Source: Leekyejoonella antrihumi (GTDB lineage: Bacteria > Actinomycetota > Actinomycetes > Actinomycetales > Dermatophilaceae). Taken from it: a stretch of 64,000 bases of DNA. Positions 24,051 to 33,211 of the stretch are shown here, piece by piece. The stretch covers positions 62,001-126,000 of the forward strand of contig NZ_VCQV01000008.1 in the NCBI RefSeq assembly GCF_007845645.1. The letters run 5' to 3'. Position 1 is the first letter of the stretch. Each line of letters starts with the position of its first letter. The notes under the pieces were generated by a model. That model ran no database searches. It worked only from the letters and a program-made list of their open reading frames with translations, and was not told the origin of the DNA. A program made the position numbers and the translations under genes.

Positions 24051-24791
24051 TCACAAGTGGCCGCGAATGGCGTCGATGCGGGCGAGCAGACCCTCCAGTG
24101 CGCGCCGGGAGCGCTGCGGTTCACCAAAAGCCAGAAGATTCTGCATCCCCGGGTCACCGGCCGCCGCGGCGGCCGGAATGCCGCGCAGGACCAACCGGAC
24201 CCGGTCGGGCACGGCATCGAGGATCTGCGCCGCCGAGACGTCCCCGTAGGCCTGCGCCACCAGGGTGAGTCGGGCTGCCTGTTCGCGCACCCCGATAGCC
24301 CGTCGAAGTGGCACGCTGTTCCAGGCCAGGAAGGCGAGCTCCATCAGGGGCGTGCTCGGACCGGCCAGGTCCCAGTCGAAGACCCCGACCAGATCGTCCC
24401 CGTCGAAGCACACGTTGTACGGGCCGAGATCGTTGTGTCCGATCATCGTCCAATGGTCGACCGGGTAGAAGCGCCATGGACCCCCGGAGCGGAAATCGCT
24501 GACCGCACAGTGCATCTCACGCGTCCACCGGGTCAGTGACCAGAGCTGGGCATCCGTGAGCAACTCGGTGTCCTCGTCGACGATGCGCCCGGGCAGGTAG
24601 GTCAGGACCTCTCGCCCGCGCCCGTCCAGCCCCTCGACCTCCGGCACATGCTCCAGCCGACCGACCAGGTGCCGAAGCAGGGCGTGCACGGCGGGCGTCC
24701 ACGGCCCCGTGCTCCTTCGCACGGTTCCGCCGACCCGCCACGCACCCGTGACGTTGCCGCCCGGTAGCCGCTCACCGAGGTCGTCGCGCAC
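24051..24791 (-). CDS. Phosphotransferase of the APH/choline kinase family
   Basis: A 246-residue aminoglycoside-phosphotransferase-fold protein. The Brenner-type motif IGHNDLGPYNV carries the catalytic Asp, and VGVFDWDLAGPSTPLMELA the metal-binding Asp. The N-terminal lobe is short (GAWRVGGTVRRSTGPWTPAV), as in small APH family members. GTG 24791 has an AGGAGGAG site just upstream. Most such chromosomal proteins phosphorylate unknown small molecules rather than antibiotics, so resistance should not be assumed. Confidence 0.85.
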   Translation of the reverse strand: MRDDLGERLPGGNVTGAWRVGGTVRRSTGPWTPAVHALLRHLVGRLEHVPEVEGLDGRGREVLTYLPGRIVDEDTELLTDAQLWSLTRWTREMHCAVSDFRSGGPWRFYPVDHWTMIGHNDLGPYNVCFDGDDLVGVFDWDLAGPSTPLMELAFLAWNSVPLRRAIGVREQAARLTLVAQAYGDVSAAQILDAVPDRVRLVLRGIPAAAAAGDPGMQNLLAFGEPQRSRRALEGLLARIDAIRGHL

Positions 24792-24913
24792 GTCTCCTCC
24801 TGTCGCGGCCGTCCGATCTGCCGTACCCCACCGTAGAAGCACCGGCCGCGCGATGGGACGTTGCGGATCATCGCACCACGGCGTGGTGCCGGGTCGTTGT
24901 CACACCTGGCGCC

Positions 24914-24919
24914 TACTGT
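24914..24919 (+). promoter_or_regulatory. -10 of the exonuclease-UvrC gene (leaderless)
   Basis: TACTGT ends 7 nt before ATG 24927 and settles the start 22 codons inside the longest open frame. Confidence 0.6.
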
Positions 24920-24926
24920 CCGTTCC

Positions 24927-26705
24927 ATGGCAGCAACGCACGCCATTCAGGCCACCTTCGACGATCTCGGCACCCCCCTTGCCGAGGTCACGTTCGTCGT
25001 CGTCGACCTCGAGACGACCGGCGGCAGCGCGAAGGCGTGCGAGATCACCGAGATCGGCGCGGTGAAGGTGCGCGGTGGGGAGATCCTCGGCGAGTTCCAG
25101 ACGCTGGTGCGGCCGGGCTCCCCCATACCCGCCTTCATCAGCGTCCTGACCGGCATCACGAACTCCATGGTCGCCGCCGCTCCGACGATCCAGACCGTGC
25201 TCCCGTCCTTCCTCGATTTCTCCCGCGGGAGTGTCCTGGTCGCCCACAACGCACCCTTCGACATCGGCTTCCTCAAGGCCGCCTGTGCCGGCCTGCAGCT
25301 TCCGTGGCCCGGCAACCGCGTGCTCGACACCGTCCACCTGGCTCGCCAGCTCGTGCCGCGCGACGAGGTCCCGAACCACAAGCTCGCCACGCTCGCCGCC
25401 TTGTTCGGTGCGACGACAAGTCCGGACCATCGCGCACTACACGACGCCCGCGCCACGGTCGACGTCCTCCATGCCCTCCTGGGGCGGGTGGGCAGCCTCG
25501 GGGTGCACACCGTCGAGGAGCTCGCGTCCTACTCCAGCAGGGTCAGTCCGAAGCAGCGCCGCAAGCGCTACCTCGCGTCGCGGCTTCCGAGCGCGCCAGG
25601 GGTCTACGTCTTCAAGGACGACCAGGACCGCACGTTGTACGTCGGTACCTCGGTCAACATCAAGAAGCGCGTCTCCAGCTACTTCACCGCCAGCGAGCAG
25701 CGCAGCCGAATGGCCGAGATGGTCGGTCTGGCCACCTCGGTGACCCCGATCGTCTGCGAGACGGCCCTGGAGGCGCAAGTGCGCGAGCTACGCCTCATCG
25801 CCGAGCACAAGCCACGCTTCAACCGCCGCTCGCGCCACCCGGAGCGAGCGCTGTGGCTCAAGCTCACCGTCGAGCCGTTTCCCCGACTGTCGATCGTGCG
25901 CGAGGTGCGCGACGACGGTGCGCAGTATGCCGGGCCGTTCGGTTCGCGCGGACGTGCCGAGCTGGCGGTGGCTGCCATCCATGAGGTGATACCGCTGCGC
26001 CAGTGCACCAAGCGACTGTCCGCACGCACGACCTCGACCGCCTGCGCGCTCGCCGAGATGGGTCGCTGCGGCGCACCGTGCACCGGCGCACAGGGCGTTG
26101 ACGACTACGCAACGGTGGTTGCCGATGTCGCGGCCGCGCTGAGCGGAGATGCCCGTCACGTGGTCGACGCGCTCAATGAGCGAATGCGGGGTCTCAGCGA
26201 GCAGGAGCGCTTCGAGGAGGCCAGCACGGTTCGCGACCGGATGCTCGAGTTGGTCCGTGCCGGCGCACGTGCGCAACGGCTGCGGCCACTGGCCACCAGC
26301 GCCGAAATGGTCGCCGCCCGACGGGGGCCGGCCGGTGGCTGGGAGATCATCTGCGTGCGTTACGGCCGTCTCGCGGGCGTGACGGTGAGCCCGCCCGGCG
26401 CCGACCCACAGCCGTACATCGATGCGCTCCGCGATACCGCGGAGGTCGTCTCGGCACCGGCGGCGCCGGTCCCCGCCGCTCATCCGGAGGAGACGGAAAA
26501 GGTGCTGCACTGGCTGGAGCAGCCAGGAGTACGCATGGTGCACGTCGACGGCCAGTGGACCTGCCCATTGCACGGAGCGGGCGCGGCGCGGGACCGGCTG
26601 GAGCCACTGGTGCGCGCCCGCACCGATGCTCCGGGGTTCGGTGATGCCGTCGAGCGGATCCGGCCTACCCGTGGCGCAGCCGGCAGCACTAGGCTGGCAG
26701 GGTGA
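24927..26705 (+). CDS. DEDDh exonuclease fused to UvrC-like GIY-YIG nuclease (Rv2191 type)
   Basis: A 592-residue two-nuclease fusion. Residues ~20-185 are a DnaQ-type 3'-5' exonuclease with VVDLETTG (Asp27, Glu29), VAHNAPFDIGFL and HRALHDARATVD. Residues ~215-300 are a GIY-YIG domain: SAPGVYVFKDDQDRTLYVGT, SVNIKKRVSSYF, and ETALEAQVRELRLIAEHKP. A CxGAPC cysteine cluster and a UVR-like helix (LNERMRGLSEQERFEEASTV) follow. It resembles UvrC/Cho minus the RNase H half. The role is probably DNA repair, with the two activities acting on damaged strands; the exact reaction is unproven. The next gene starts within its stop. Confidence 0.92.
   Translation: MAATHAIQATFDDLGTPLAEVTFVVVDLETTGGSAKACEITEIGAVKVRGGEILGEFQTLVRPGSPIPAFISVLTGITNSMVAAAPTIQTVLPSFLDFSRGSVLVAHNAPFDIGFLKAACAGLQLPWPGNRVLDTVHLARQLVPRDEVPNHKLATLAALFGATTSPDHRALHDARATVDVLHALLGRVGSLGVHTVEELASYSSRVSPKQRRKRYLASRLPSAPGVYVFKDDQDRTLYVGTSVNIKKRVSSYFTASEQRSRMAEMVGLATSVTPIVCETALEAQVRELRLIAEHKPRFNRRSRHPERALWLKLTVEPFPRLSIVREVRDDGAQYAGPFGSRGRAELAVAAIHEVIPLRQCTKRLSARTTSTACALAEMGRCGAPCTGAQGVDDYATVVADVAAALSGDARHVVDALNERMRGLSEQERFEEASTVRDRMLELVRAGARAQRLRPLATSAEMVAARRGPAGGWEIICVRYGRLAGVTVSPPGADPQPYIDALRDTAEVVSAPAAPVPAAHPEETEKVLHWLEQPGVRMVHVDGQWTCPLHGAGAARDRLEPLVRARTDAPGFGDAVERIRPTRGAAGSTRLAG
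26690..26695 (+). promoter_or_regulatory. Internal -10 for the Lrp/AsnC ligand-domain gene (leaderless)
   Basis: TAGGCT within the end of the nuclease gene, 6 nt before GTG 26702. The small gene may thus be expressed both by coupling and from its own promoter. Confidence 0.5.
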
Positions 26706-26983
26706 TTTCCGCCATCGTGATGATCAAGGCCGACGTCGAACGCATCCCCGAGGTTGCGCAGGCCATCAGTGAGATCGACGGCATAGCGGAGGTGTACTCC
26801 GTGACCGGCGACGTCGACCTCATCGCTGTGGCCAGGGTCAGTAGGCACGAGGACTTCGCCGACGTCATTGCCGATCAGCTCAACAAGGTCCGTGGGGTGC
26901 GCGACTCTCAGACGCATATCGCGTTCCGGACCTACTCCACCAAGGATCTCGGCGCGGCGTTCGCCATCGGTCTCGAAGACTAG
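26702..26983 (+). CDS. Stand-alone Lrp/AsnC ligand-binding (RAM) domain protein
   Basis: 93 residues consisting only of the alpha/beta sandwich of Lrp/AsnC regulators: [40 protein letters not shown] and [13 protein letters not shown]. No helix-turn-helix is present. Such SraA-type proteins form dimers or octamers that bind amino acids. It overlaps the nuclease stop as GTGA and overlaps trpD 3' to 3' by 4 bp. The neighbouring tryptophan gene makes an aromatic amino acid a possible ligand, but this is a guess. Confidence 0.9.
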   Translation: MISAIVMIKADVERIPEVAQAISEIDGIAEVYSVTGDVDLIAVARVSRHEDFADVIADQLNKVRGVRDSQTHIAFRTYSTKDLGAAFAIGLED

Positions 26984-28044
26984 GGCGACTTTGTCGCCGC
27001 CACCCACCGCTTGACCACCGACGCGGCCGAGCCGCTGTCGATCGAGGTGGCGGCCCGCTCGAGACCGACGCCGAGCGCATCCTCGAAGTCCGCGGCATTC
27101 CCGAACCGTCCCGGCCCGGACTCGATGCCCACGACGGCCAGCGCGATACCCGCGTTGAGCACGACGGCATCTCGAGCGGCACCGGTTCGCCCGTCCAGAA
27201 CCTCCCGCACCACCTGCGCGTTGTGCGCGGCATCGCCGCCGCGCAGCGCCTCGATGGGCGATGACGCGATGCCGAACTTGCTCGGATCGACCTGGTGCCG
27301 GCTGATCTGGCCGTCCTGCACCCACCAGACCGTCGACGTCGTCGTGACGGTCAGCTCGTCCAGACCGTCGTCACCACGGAATACTGCCGCGCTTCGGTCC
27401 CGGTCGGCGAACACGCCCGCCATCAGCGGGGCCACCTGCGCACTCGCGGCGCCGACGGCCGAGTATCGCGGCCTGGCGGGGTTGGTGAGCGGCCCCATCA
27501 CGTTGAAGACGGTCGGCACGCCGAGCTCGCTGCGGGTGGCGCCCGCGTGCCGCATCGACGGGTGGAAGGTCTGGGCGAAGCAGAAGGTGATCCCGGCGTC
27601 GAGCGCGACCCGTGCGACGTCGCTGGGCTCGAGGTCGAGACTGATTCCCAGCGCCTCCAGCACATCTGCCGCACCCGACTTCGACGACGCCGCACGATTG
27701 CCGTGCTTGACGACCCGCGCGCCCGCTCCGGCCGCCACGATCGCCGACATGGTGGAGATATTGACCGTGTGCGCCCCGTCGCCACCGGTTCCCACGATGT
27801 CCAGCGTCGCCCCGGGGACCTGAATCGGCACGGCATGGCGCACCATCATGTCGGCCAGACCGCGCAGCTCGTCCACGGTCTCGCCCTTGGCGCGCAAGGC
27901 AATGAGGAAGCCGGCGATCTGCACCGGGGACGCCGCACCGGACATCATCTGGTCCATGGCCCACGCGGTGTCTGCCGCCTGCAGGTCGGTGCCGGCGAGA
28001 AGCTTGCTCAGCAGCCGCGGCCAGGTCTGCGTCGAGTCACCCAT
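26980..28044 (-). CDS. trpD: Anthranilate phosphoribosyltransferase
   Basis: A 354-residue type III phosphoribosyltransferase that couples anthranilate to PRPP in tryptophan synthesis. The signature loops are all present: [16 protein letters not shown] (~83-98), [17 protein letters not shown] (~110-126) and [13 protein letters not shown] (~180). ATG 28044 lies 22 bp after the response-regulator-like gene on the same strand. No other trp gene is in the window, as in M. tuberculosis where trpD is also separate. Confidence 0.96.
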   Translation of the reverse strand: MGDSTQTWPRLLSKLLAGTDLQAADTAWAMDQMMSGAASPVQIAGFLIALRAKGETVDELRGLADMMVRHAVPIQVPGATLDIVGTGGDGAHTVNISTMSAIVAAGAGARVVKHGNRAASSKSGAADVLEALGISLDLEPSDVARVALDAGITFCFAQTFHPSMRHAGATRSELGVPTVFNVMGPLTNPARPRYSAVGAASAQVAPLMAGVFADRDRSAAVFRGDDGLDELTVTTTSTVWWVQDGQISRHQVDPSKFGIASSPIEALRGGDAAHNAQVVREVLDGRTGAARDAVVLNAGIALAVVGIESGPGRFGNAADFEDALGVGLERAATSIDSGSAASVVKRWVAATKSP

Positions 28045-28065
28045 CAGCCGACCCGTCTCGAGCGG

Positions 28066-28503
28066 CTAGCGGGACGACGTGCGGCGCGCGACATCGGCGA
28101 TCGTGCTGGTGAGCACCAACGGGTCGATGGGGTGCGGCACCGCGGCGTCCGCCTCCGACCACGACGCCAGCCAGCCATCGGCCGCACGACCGGTCAGCAC
28201 GATCACCGGGGGGCACTGAAAGATCTCATTCTTGAGCTGGCGGGTCAGGCCGAGTCCGCCGACCTTCGCGGCCTCACCGTCCAGGATCAGCAGGTCGAAC
28301 TTCTGCGTCTCCACGGCGTCGACGACCGCCTGCGCCGTGGCGCACTCGAACCAGGAGTCGATCTCGACGTCGCGGGCCGGCCGACGGCCCGCGCCGACCC
28401 GCACCACGTCGCGGGTGGCGATGTCGTCGCTGTACAGCAGAACGGTCAGACTGTGCATCGTCGAGCTCGTGGGCGCCGATACGGCAGAAGACGTAGGACT
28501 CAT
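28066..28503 (-). CDS. Single receiver-domain response-regulator-like protein
   Basis: 145 residues. After ~16 low-complexity residues comes a receiver-like fold: [16 protein letters not shown] (acidic pair at strand 1), [20 protein letters not shown] (phospho-acceptor Asp, ~74), [20 protein letters not shown] (Thr), and [20 protein letters not shown] where the usual Lys-Pro is His-Pro. With that lysine replaced, phosphorylation signalling may be altered. No output domain or kinase gene is adjacent. ATG 28503 is supported by TAGCAT 7 nt upstream; ATG 28458 is the alternative. Similar genes lie beside ctaE in related genomes. Confidence 0.78.
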   Translation of the reverse strand: MSPTSSAVSAPTSSTMHSLTVLLYSDDIATRDVVRVGAGRRPARDVEIDSWFECATAQAVVDAVETQKFDLLILDGEAAKVGGLGLTRQLKNEIFQCPPVIVLTGRAADGWLASWSEADAAVPHPIDPLVLTSTIADVARRTSSR

Positions 28504-28510
28504 AGCCTTG

Positions 28511-28516
28511 ATGCTA
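28511..28516 (-). promoter_or_regulatory. -10 of the receiver-domain gene (leaderless)
   Basis: TAGCAT on the minus strand, 7 nt before ATG 28503. Confidence 0.5.
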
Positions 28517-28667
28517 CTCACGAGCACCGGGAACTCTGCACCGGCTTCGACTCGTTGCAGCGATGTTCGAGCACGTCTTGCACGACATCTGTCGTGAAAC
28601 CGGGGATCCCTGTGCCCAAAGTGCTCTCGGACGGGGGGTCGCTCGCACATGGCGGGTCCGATTGGGC

Positions 28668-28673
28668 CATAAT
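28668..28673 (+). promoter_or_regulatory. -10 of the ctaE-qcrCAB operon (leaderless)
   Basis: CATAAT ends 7 nt before GTG 28681. An in-frame ATG at 28672 overlaps this hexamer, so GTG is preferred as the start. Confidence 0.55.
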
Positions 28674-28680
28674 GTCGGAC

Positions 28681-29334
28681 GTGGCGACAGCAACGACCGC
28701 TCCAATGAGCGCACATGGCACACCTGCCGGACACGGTCCGGTGACCCGACCGAATATGACGGCCGTCGGCACCATCGTGTGGCTGGCCAGCGAGCTGATG
28801 TTCTTCGCGGGGCTTTTCGCGATGTACTTCACGATTCGCTCCGTCGCCGGCGACCTATGGACCAGCCGCACCAGTCACCTGGAGGTGGGTTACGCCTTCG
28901 GCAACACGCTGATCCTGGTGATCTCTTCCATCTGGTGTCAGCTCGGTGTGTTCAAGGCGGAGGCCGGGATCGCCTCTCGCACCGGCAAGTTCTACGAGCT
29001 GGCCAAGTGGGGCATGCGCGAGTGGTACGTCTTGGCCTACCTCTTCGGTGCCACGTTCGTGTCCGGGCAGATCCTGGAGTACTCGAACATGTTCGGTGAT
29101 GGCATCTCCCTCAACTCGGACGCCTACGGTTCGATGTTCTATCTGACCACCGGTTTCCACGCCCTGCACGTCACGGGCGGCTTGATCGCCTTCCTGATGA
29201 TCATCGGGCGAACATTCACGAGCAAGAAGTTCACCCATCACCAGGCCACCGGCGCGATCGTGGTCTCCTACTACTGGCACTTTGTCGATGTGGTGTGGAT
29301 CGCGCTGTTCGCGACGATCTACCTGCTGCAGTAA
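28681..29334 (+). CDS. ctaE: Cytochrome c oxidase subunit III
   Basis: A 217-residue membrane protein, aa3-oxidase subunit III, with five membrane spans as in actinobacteria. [20 protein letters not shown] holds the conserved Glu of span [20 protein letters not shown] and [20 protein letters not shown] complete the fold. It opens the ctaE-qcrC-qcrA-qcrB operon, the standard actinobacterial arrangement that links oxidase and bc complex in one supercomplex. Confidence 0.95.
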   Translation: MATATTAPMSAHGTPAGHGPVTRPNMTAVGTIVWLASELMFFAGLFAMYFTIRSVAGDLWTSRTSHLEVGYAFGNTLILVISSIWCQLGVFKAEAGIASRTGKFYELAKWGMREWYVLAYLFGATFVSGQILEYSNMFGDGISLNSDAYGSMFYLTTGFHALHVTGGLIAFLMIIGRTFTSKKFTHHQATGAIVVSYYWHFVDVVWIALFATIYLLQ

Positions 29335-29390
29335 AGGGGCGAATCGGCCATGACAGCTTTCCCCCATTCCCGCGACGACAGGACGTCATT

Positions 29391-30176
29391 GTGAGTTCCC
29401 TTGCTGCCCGCCGCCGGCATCCGGCCGCACTGGTCATCGTGCTCCTCTTCGGGCTCATCGTGACCGGTGGCCTGTATGCCGCGCTGGCACCCAAGAACGC
29501 CGATGCCGCAACCAGCTCCTCAAGCGACATCGCGGCCGGGAAGCAGCTGTTCTTGTCGAACTGCGCCACCTGCCACGGGGTCAACGCGACCGGCGGCAAC
29601 GAGGCACCGGACCTGGTCGGTGTCGGCGCCGCAGCCGTCGACTTCCAGGTCGGCACCGGCCGTATGCCACTGGCAGCACCGGGCATCCAGGCCGAGGCCG
29701 ACACCAATGGGCCGCAGTTCGACAACAAGCAGATCTCCCAGCTGGCGGCCTACGTCGCATCCCTCGGTCCGGGCCCCGGCATCCCGGCCAGCGACCTGAC
29801 GAGCGGCGGCGGCGACATCGCCAAGGGGGGCGAGCTGTTCCGGGTGAACTGCGCAATGTGCCACAACTTCGCCGGGTCCGGCGGCGCGCTGACCCGCGGA
29901 AAGTTCGCGCCGAGCCTGATGGACGTCAGCGGTAAGCACATGTACGAGGCAATGGAGACCGGCCCGCAGTCCATGCCGGTGTTCAACAACACCAACATGA
30001 GCCCGACGGACAAGAAGGACATCATCAGCTTTCTGCAGAACACCAAGGACGAGCCGAACCAAGGTGGGGCCAACCTCGGCAACTTGGGCCCGGTCCCGGA
30101 AGGTCTGTTCGTCTGGACCATCGGTATCGGTCTGCTGATCGGCGCGGCAGTCTGGCTCGGCCGGAAGGCAGCGTGA
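29391..30176 (+). CDS. qcrC: Cytochrome bc1 complex diheme cytochrome c subunit
   Basis: A 261-residue membrane-anchored diheme cytochrome c. An N-terminal anchor (HPAALVIVLLFGLIVTGGLY) precedes heme sites CATCHG and CAMCHN. Methionine ligands are expected near TGRMPLAAP and GPQSMPVF. A C-terminal span (FVWTIGIGLLIGAAVWLG) holds it to QcrB. In actinobacteria this protein replaces soluble cytochrome c, passing electrons straight to CtaC. GTG 29391 has a weak GGAC site upstream. The stop overlaps the Rieske gene. Confidence 0.95.
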   Translation: MSSLAARRRHPAALVIVLLFGLIVTGGLYAALAPKNADAATSSSSDIAAGKQLFLSNCATCHGVNATGGNEAPDLVGVGAAAVDFQVGTGRMPLAAPGIQAEADTNGPQFDNKQISQLAAYVASLGPGPGIPASDLTSGGGDIAKGGELFRVNCAMCHNFAGSGGALTRGKFAPSLMDVSGKHMYEAMETGPQSMPVFNNTNMSPTDKKDIISFLQNTKDEPNQGGANLGNLGPVPEGLFVWTIGIGLLIGAAVWLGRKAA

Positions 30177-31291
30177 TGACCACTCCCTCCAACCCGTCGG
30201 ACAAGGAATCCTCCGTGACACACGACTCCACCTCGGAGGCCGGTGACGACCGCGCGCTGGTAAGCCTTGAGCACAGGGAAGGCTCGGACAACCTGCCGGA
30301 GCGCTTCCAGGACCCGGGCCTGCCCGCGCACATCCACCGCGCCGGCGATTCCGACGAGGCTGCTGCTCGACGCTACGAGCGGCAGGTTGCCGCACTCTTC
30401 GCAATCTCGATGTTCGCGACCGTGCTGTTCGTCGTGTCCTACTTCGCCGTCGGCAACGACACCGTCGTCAGCCTGCCGATCATCGGCCGCACGATGGCGC
30501 TGCACGTCAGTCTCGGTGTCACTCTGGGTATGTCGCTGCTGTGCATCGGCCTGGGGGCCATTCACTGGGCGAAGACCCTCATGCCCGACACCGAGGTGGT
30601 CGAGGAGCGCCACGAGCTGCGCTCCCCCGACGAGGCCCGTGAGGGTGCGGTCAAGATCCTCGCGGACGGACTCGAGGGCTCACAGCTCAAGCGTCGCCCA
30701 CTGATCAAGTACACGCTCGGCGGCGCTCTCGGCCTGTTCGCGATACCGCTCGGGCTGCAGCTGGTCGGCTCGCTCGGCCCACTTCCGCACACCGACCTGG
30801 AAACCACCCTGTGGGACTCCAAGCTGCCCGGCGGCAAACCCCGTCGGCTGATGCGCGACCCGGACGGCACCGCCATCCGGTTGTCCGACGTCACCTTGGG
30901 TTCGGTCTTCCACGTGCTTCCGGAGGGCATCGACGCCACCCCGGACCCGAACAACGAGAAGCTCAAGGCCGCCGTCATCCTGATCAGCCTGCAGGAGAAC
31001 CTCATCAAGAGCGCCCGAGAGCGCAAGTGGGGTGTGGACGGCGTCGTCGCCTACTCCAAGATCTGCACTCACGTCGGATGTCCCGTCGGGCTCTACGAGC
31101 AGACGACTCATCACCTGCTGTGCCCGTGCCACCAGTCGACGTTCGACCTGACCGAGGACTGCAAGGTCATCTTCGGCCCGGCGAAACGAGCCCTTCCACA
31201 GCTGAAGATCTCAGTGGACGACGAGGGATATCTGGTGGCAGACCACGGCTTTGACCAGCCCGTCGGACCAAGCTTCTGGGAGCGCGCATGA
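30176..31291 (+). CDS. qcrA: Cytochrome bc1 complex Rieske iron-sulfur subunit
   Basis: A 371-residue Rieske protein with an extended N-terminus. Three membrane spans (FAISMFATVLFVVSYFAVG, MALHVSLGVTLGMSLLCIGL, LGGALGLFAIPLGLQLVGSL) precede the [2Fe-2S] domain, as usual in actinobacteria. Ligand motifs are CTHVGCPVG and CPCHQSTF. It takes electrons from menaquinol. ATG 30176 shares one base with the qcrC stop; GTG 30173 is an equal alternative. The stop overlaps qcrB by 4 bp. Confidence 0.95.
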   Translation: MTTPSNPSDKESSVTHDSTSEAGDDRALVSLEHREGSDNLPERFQDPGLPAHIHRAGDSDEAAARRYERQVAALFAISMFATVLFVVSYFAVGNDTVVSLPIIGRTMALHVSLGVTLGMSLLCIGLGAIHWAKTLMPDTEVVEERHELRSPDEAREGAVKILADGLEGSQLKRRPLIKYTLGGALGLFAIPLGLQLVGSLGPLPHTDLETTLWDSKLPGGKPRRLMRDPDGTAIRLSDVTLGSVFHVLPEGIDATPDPNNEKLKAAVILISLQENLIKSARERKWGVDGVVAYSKICTHVGCPVGLYEQTTHHLLCPCHQSTFDLTEDCKVIFGPAKRALPQLKISVDDEGYLVADHGFDQPVGPSFWERA

Positions 31292-33105
31292 CCACGCTGA
31301 ACGAAGACACGTCAGGCCGAAGCGCCGACGCGCTCCGCGCAGACGACACGACCGAGGCACCCACCGGAAATGGTGGCGCCATCGGCGGCGTCGCCAACTG
31401 GGTTGACGAGCGCACCGGAGCCGCCAAGGGCGTCCGGTTCCTGATGAAGAAGGTCTTCCCGGACCACTGGTCGTTCATGCTGGGCGAGATCGCGATGTAC
31501 TCGCTGATCATCGTGCTGATCACCGGTACGTTCCTGACCTTCTGGTTCGTGCCGAGCATGAGCGAGAGCGTCTACAACGGCCCCTACGTGCCGTTGCGGG
31601 GCATCACGATGAGTGACGCCTTCAAGTCCACGGTGGACATCTCGTTGGATGTCCGCGGCGGTCTGCTGATCCGCCAGATCCACCACTGGTCGGCGCTGAT
31701 CTTCATCGTGGCGATCATGTTGCACATGTTCCGGGTGTTCTTCACCGGTGCATTCCGCAAGCCTCGCGAGATCAACTGGATCATCGGTCTGGTGCTCTCG
31801 ATGCTCGTCCTGGTCGAGGGTTTCATCGGCTACTCGCTTCCCGATGACGTCCTCTCCGGCACCGGCGTCCGGGCCGCGCAGGGCTTCATGCTCTCCATCC
31901 CGATCGTGGGCTCCTACATCGCCTACTTCCTCTTCGGCGGTGGTTTCCCGGGTACCGCGATCATTCCGAGGTTTTTCACCATTCACGTGCTGTTGCTGCC
32001 CGCGATCATCGTGGGTCTGTTCACCGCGCACATCATCCTGGTGATGGTGCACAAGCACACCCAGTACCCCGGGCCCGGTAAGACCGACAAGAACGTCGTC
32101 GGATTCCCCCTCATGCCGGTGTACACCGCGAAGGCAGGCGGCTTCTTCTTCGTCGTGTTCGGTGTGACCGCGCTGATTGCCGGACTGGTCACGATCGACC
32201 CGATCTGGATGTACGGCCCGTATGAGCCGACCATGATCACTGCCGGCTCGCAGCCCGACTGGTTCATGGGGTTCGCAGATGGTGCCTTGCGGCTGCTACC
32301 GGGCTTCTTGGAGTTCACCCTCCTGGGGCATACGTGGAGCTTCAACGTCATGCTCGGCGCCATCCTGCTGATTCCGATCCTGTGGACGCTCATGGGGGTA
32401 TACCCGTTCGTGGAGTCCTGGGTCACCGGTGACAAGCGCGAGCACCATGTGCTTGACCGCCCGCGCAACGTGCCGACCCGCACGGGCCTCGGCATGGCCG
32501 CCATCGCGTTCTACGCGGTGCTGTTCGGGGCAGCCGGCAACGACATCATCGCGATCAAGTTGCACCTGTCGATCGACGACATCACCAATACTCTGCGCAT
32601 CATGCTGGTGGCGGCCCCCGTCATCGTCTTCTGGGTGACCAAGCGGGTCTGCCTGAGCCTGCAGCGCAAGGACCGCGACCTGGTTCTGCACGGCAAGGAA
32701 ACCGGTCGCATCGTCCGTACGGCGGAGGGACGCTTCTTCGAGGCACACGAGCCGCTGGACGAGTACGAGCGCTGGCGCCTGGTCTCCTTCGAGGCACACC
32801 GTCCGATCGCGGCACCCGCCGAGACCGATGAGAACGGTGTTCGCTCGAAGACCGCGTCCGCCGATCGCACGCGCGCACGGCTCTCGCAGTTCTTCTTCAA
32901 CGACCGCATCGAGCCGGTGACGCCGCTCGAGCTGGCCGCGGCGCACCATGACGGACAGGCCGATGAGGCCCTCGCACCGCTGGAGGCGGCCGCCCTCGAG
33001 GACGCTCACCCTGGTGAGTTCGGGGGTCACCTGCACGGTGGCGCAGAGGAGATCGAGGAGCACAACGCCTACGCCCACCAGCAGGGCAGCGACGACGACG
33101 CCTAA
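31288..33105 (+). CDS. qcrB: Cytochrome bc1 complex cytochrome b subunit
   Basis: 605 residues, the menaquinol-oxidising cytochrome b. IRQIHHWSALIFIVAIMLHM and FTIHVLLLPAIIVGLFTAHI carry the four heme-ligating histidines. The Qo-site part includes PIWMYGPYEP in place of mitochondrial PEWY. It ends about 55 residues later than the usual ~545-550, with an acidic, His-containing tail (HHDGQADEALAPLEAAAL ... GGHLHGGAEEIEEHN). It starts inside the qcrA stop and closes the operon. QcrB is the target of telacebec-type inhibitors in mycobacteria. Confidence 0.95.
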   Translation: MTTLNEDTSGRSADALRADDTTEAPTGNGGAIGGVANWVDERTGAAKGVRFLMKKVFPDHWSFMLGEIAMYSLIIVLITGTFLTFWFVPSMSESVYNGPYVPLRGITMSDAFKSTVDISLDVRGGLLIRQIHHWSALIFIVAIMLHMFRVFFTGAFRKPREINWIIGLVLSMLVLVEGFIGYSLPDDVLSGTGVRAAQGFMLSIPIVGSYIAYFLFGGGFPGTAIIPRFFTIHVLLLPAIIVGLFTAHIILVMVHKHTQYPGPGKTDKNVVGFPLMPVYTAKAGGFFFVVFGVTALIAGLVTIDPIWMYGPYEPTMITAGSQPDWFMGFADGALRLLPGFLEFTLLGHTWSFNVMLGAILLIPILWTLMGVYPFVESWVTGDKREHHVLDRPRNVPTRTGLGMAAIAFYAVLFGAAGNDIIAIKLHLSIDDITNTLRIMLVAAPVIVFWVTKRVCLSLQRKDRDLVLHGKETGRIVRTAEGRFFEAHEPLDEYERWRLVSFEAHRPIAAPAETDENGVRSKTASADRTRARLSQFFFNDRIEPVTPLELAAAHHDGQADEALAPLEAAALEDAHPGEFGGHLHGGAEEIEEHNAYAHQQGSDDDA

Positions 33106-33130
33106 CCTCTCCAGTCGCCCAGGCGCATCG

Positions 33131-33174
33131 AACGGGCCGCGACCGCTGCACACCAGCAGCAGTCTCGGCCCGTT
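33131..33174 (+). terminator. Terminator-like hairpin after qcrB
   Basis: Nine-base arms AACGGGCCG and CGGCCCGTT enclose 26 nt that contain a smaller GCTGC/GCAGC hairpin. It begins 26 bp past the qcrB stop. The T-run is short (GTTTG). Confidence 0.6.
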
Positions 33175-33211
33175 TGCTCTACCCCTGGCCGCTCATGGCA
33201 GGCTTGACAGC

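Noticed and set aside
24051-24791. Aminoglycoside resistance gene
   Set aside because: Only the generic kinase fold is visible; sequence does not show features of known resistance subfamilies and the locus is chromosomal core.
27295-28680. Extension of the ctaE frame about 460 codons upstream
   Set aside because: This part is antisense to trpD and the receiver gene; subunit III begins at 28681 with its own promoter element.
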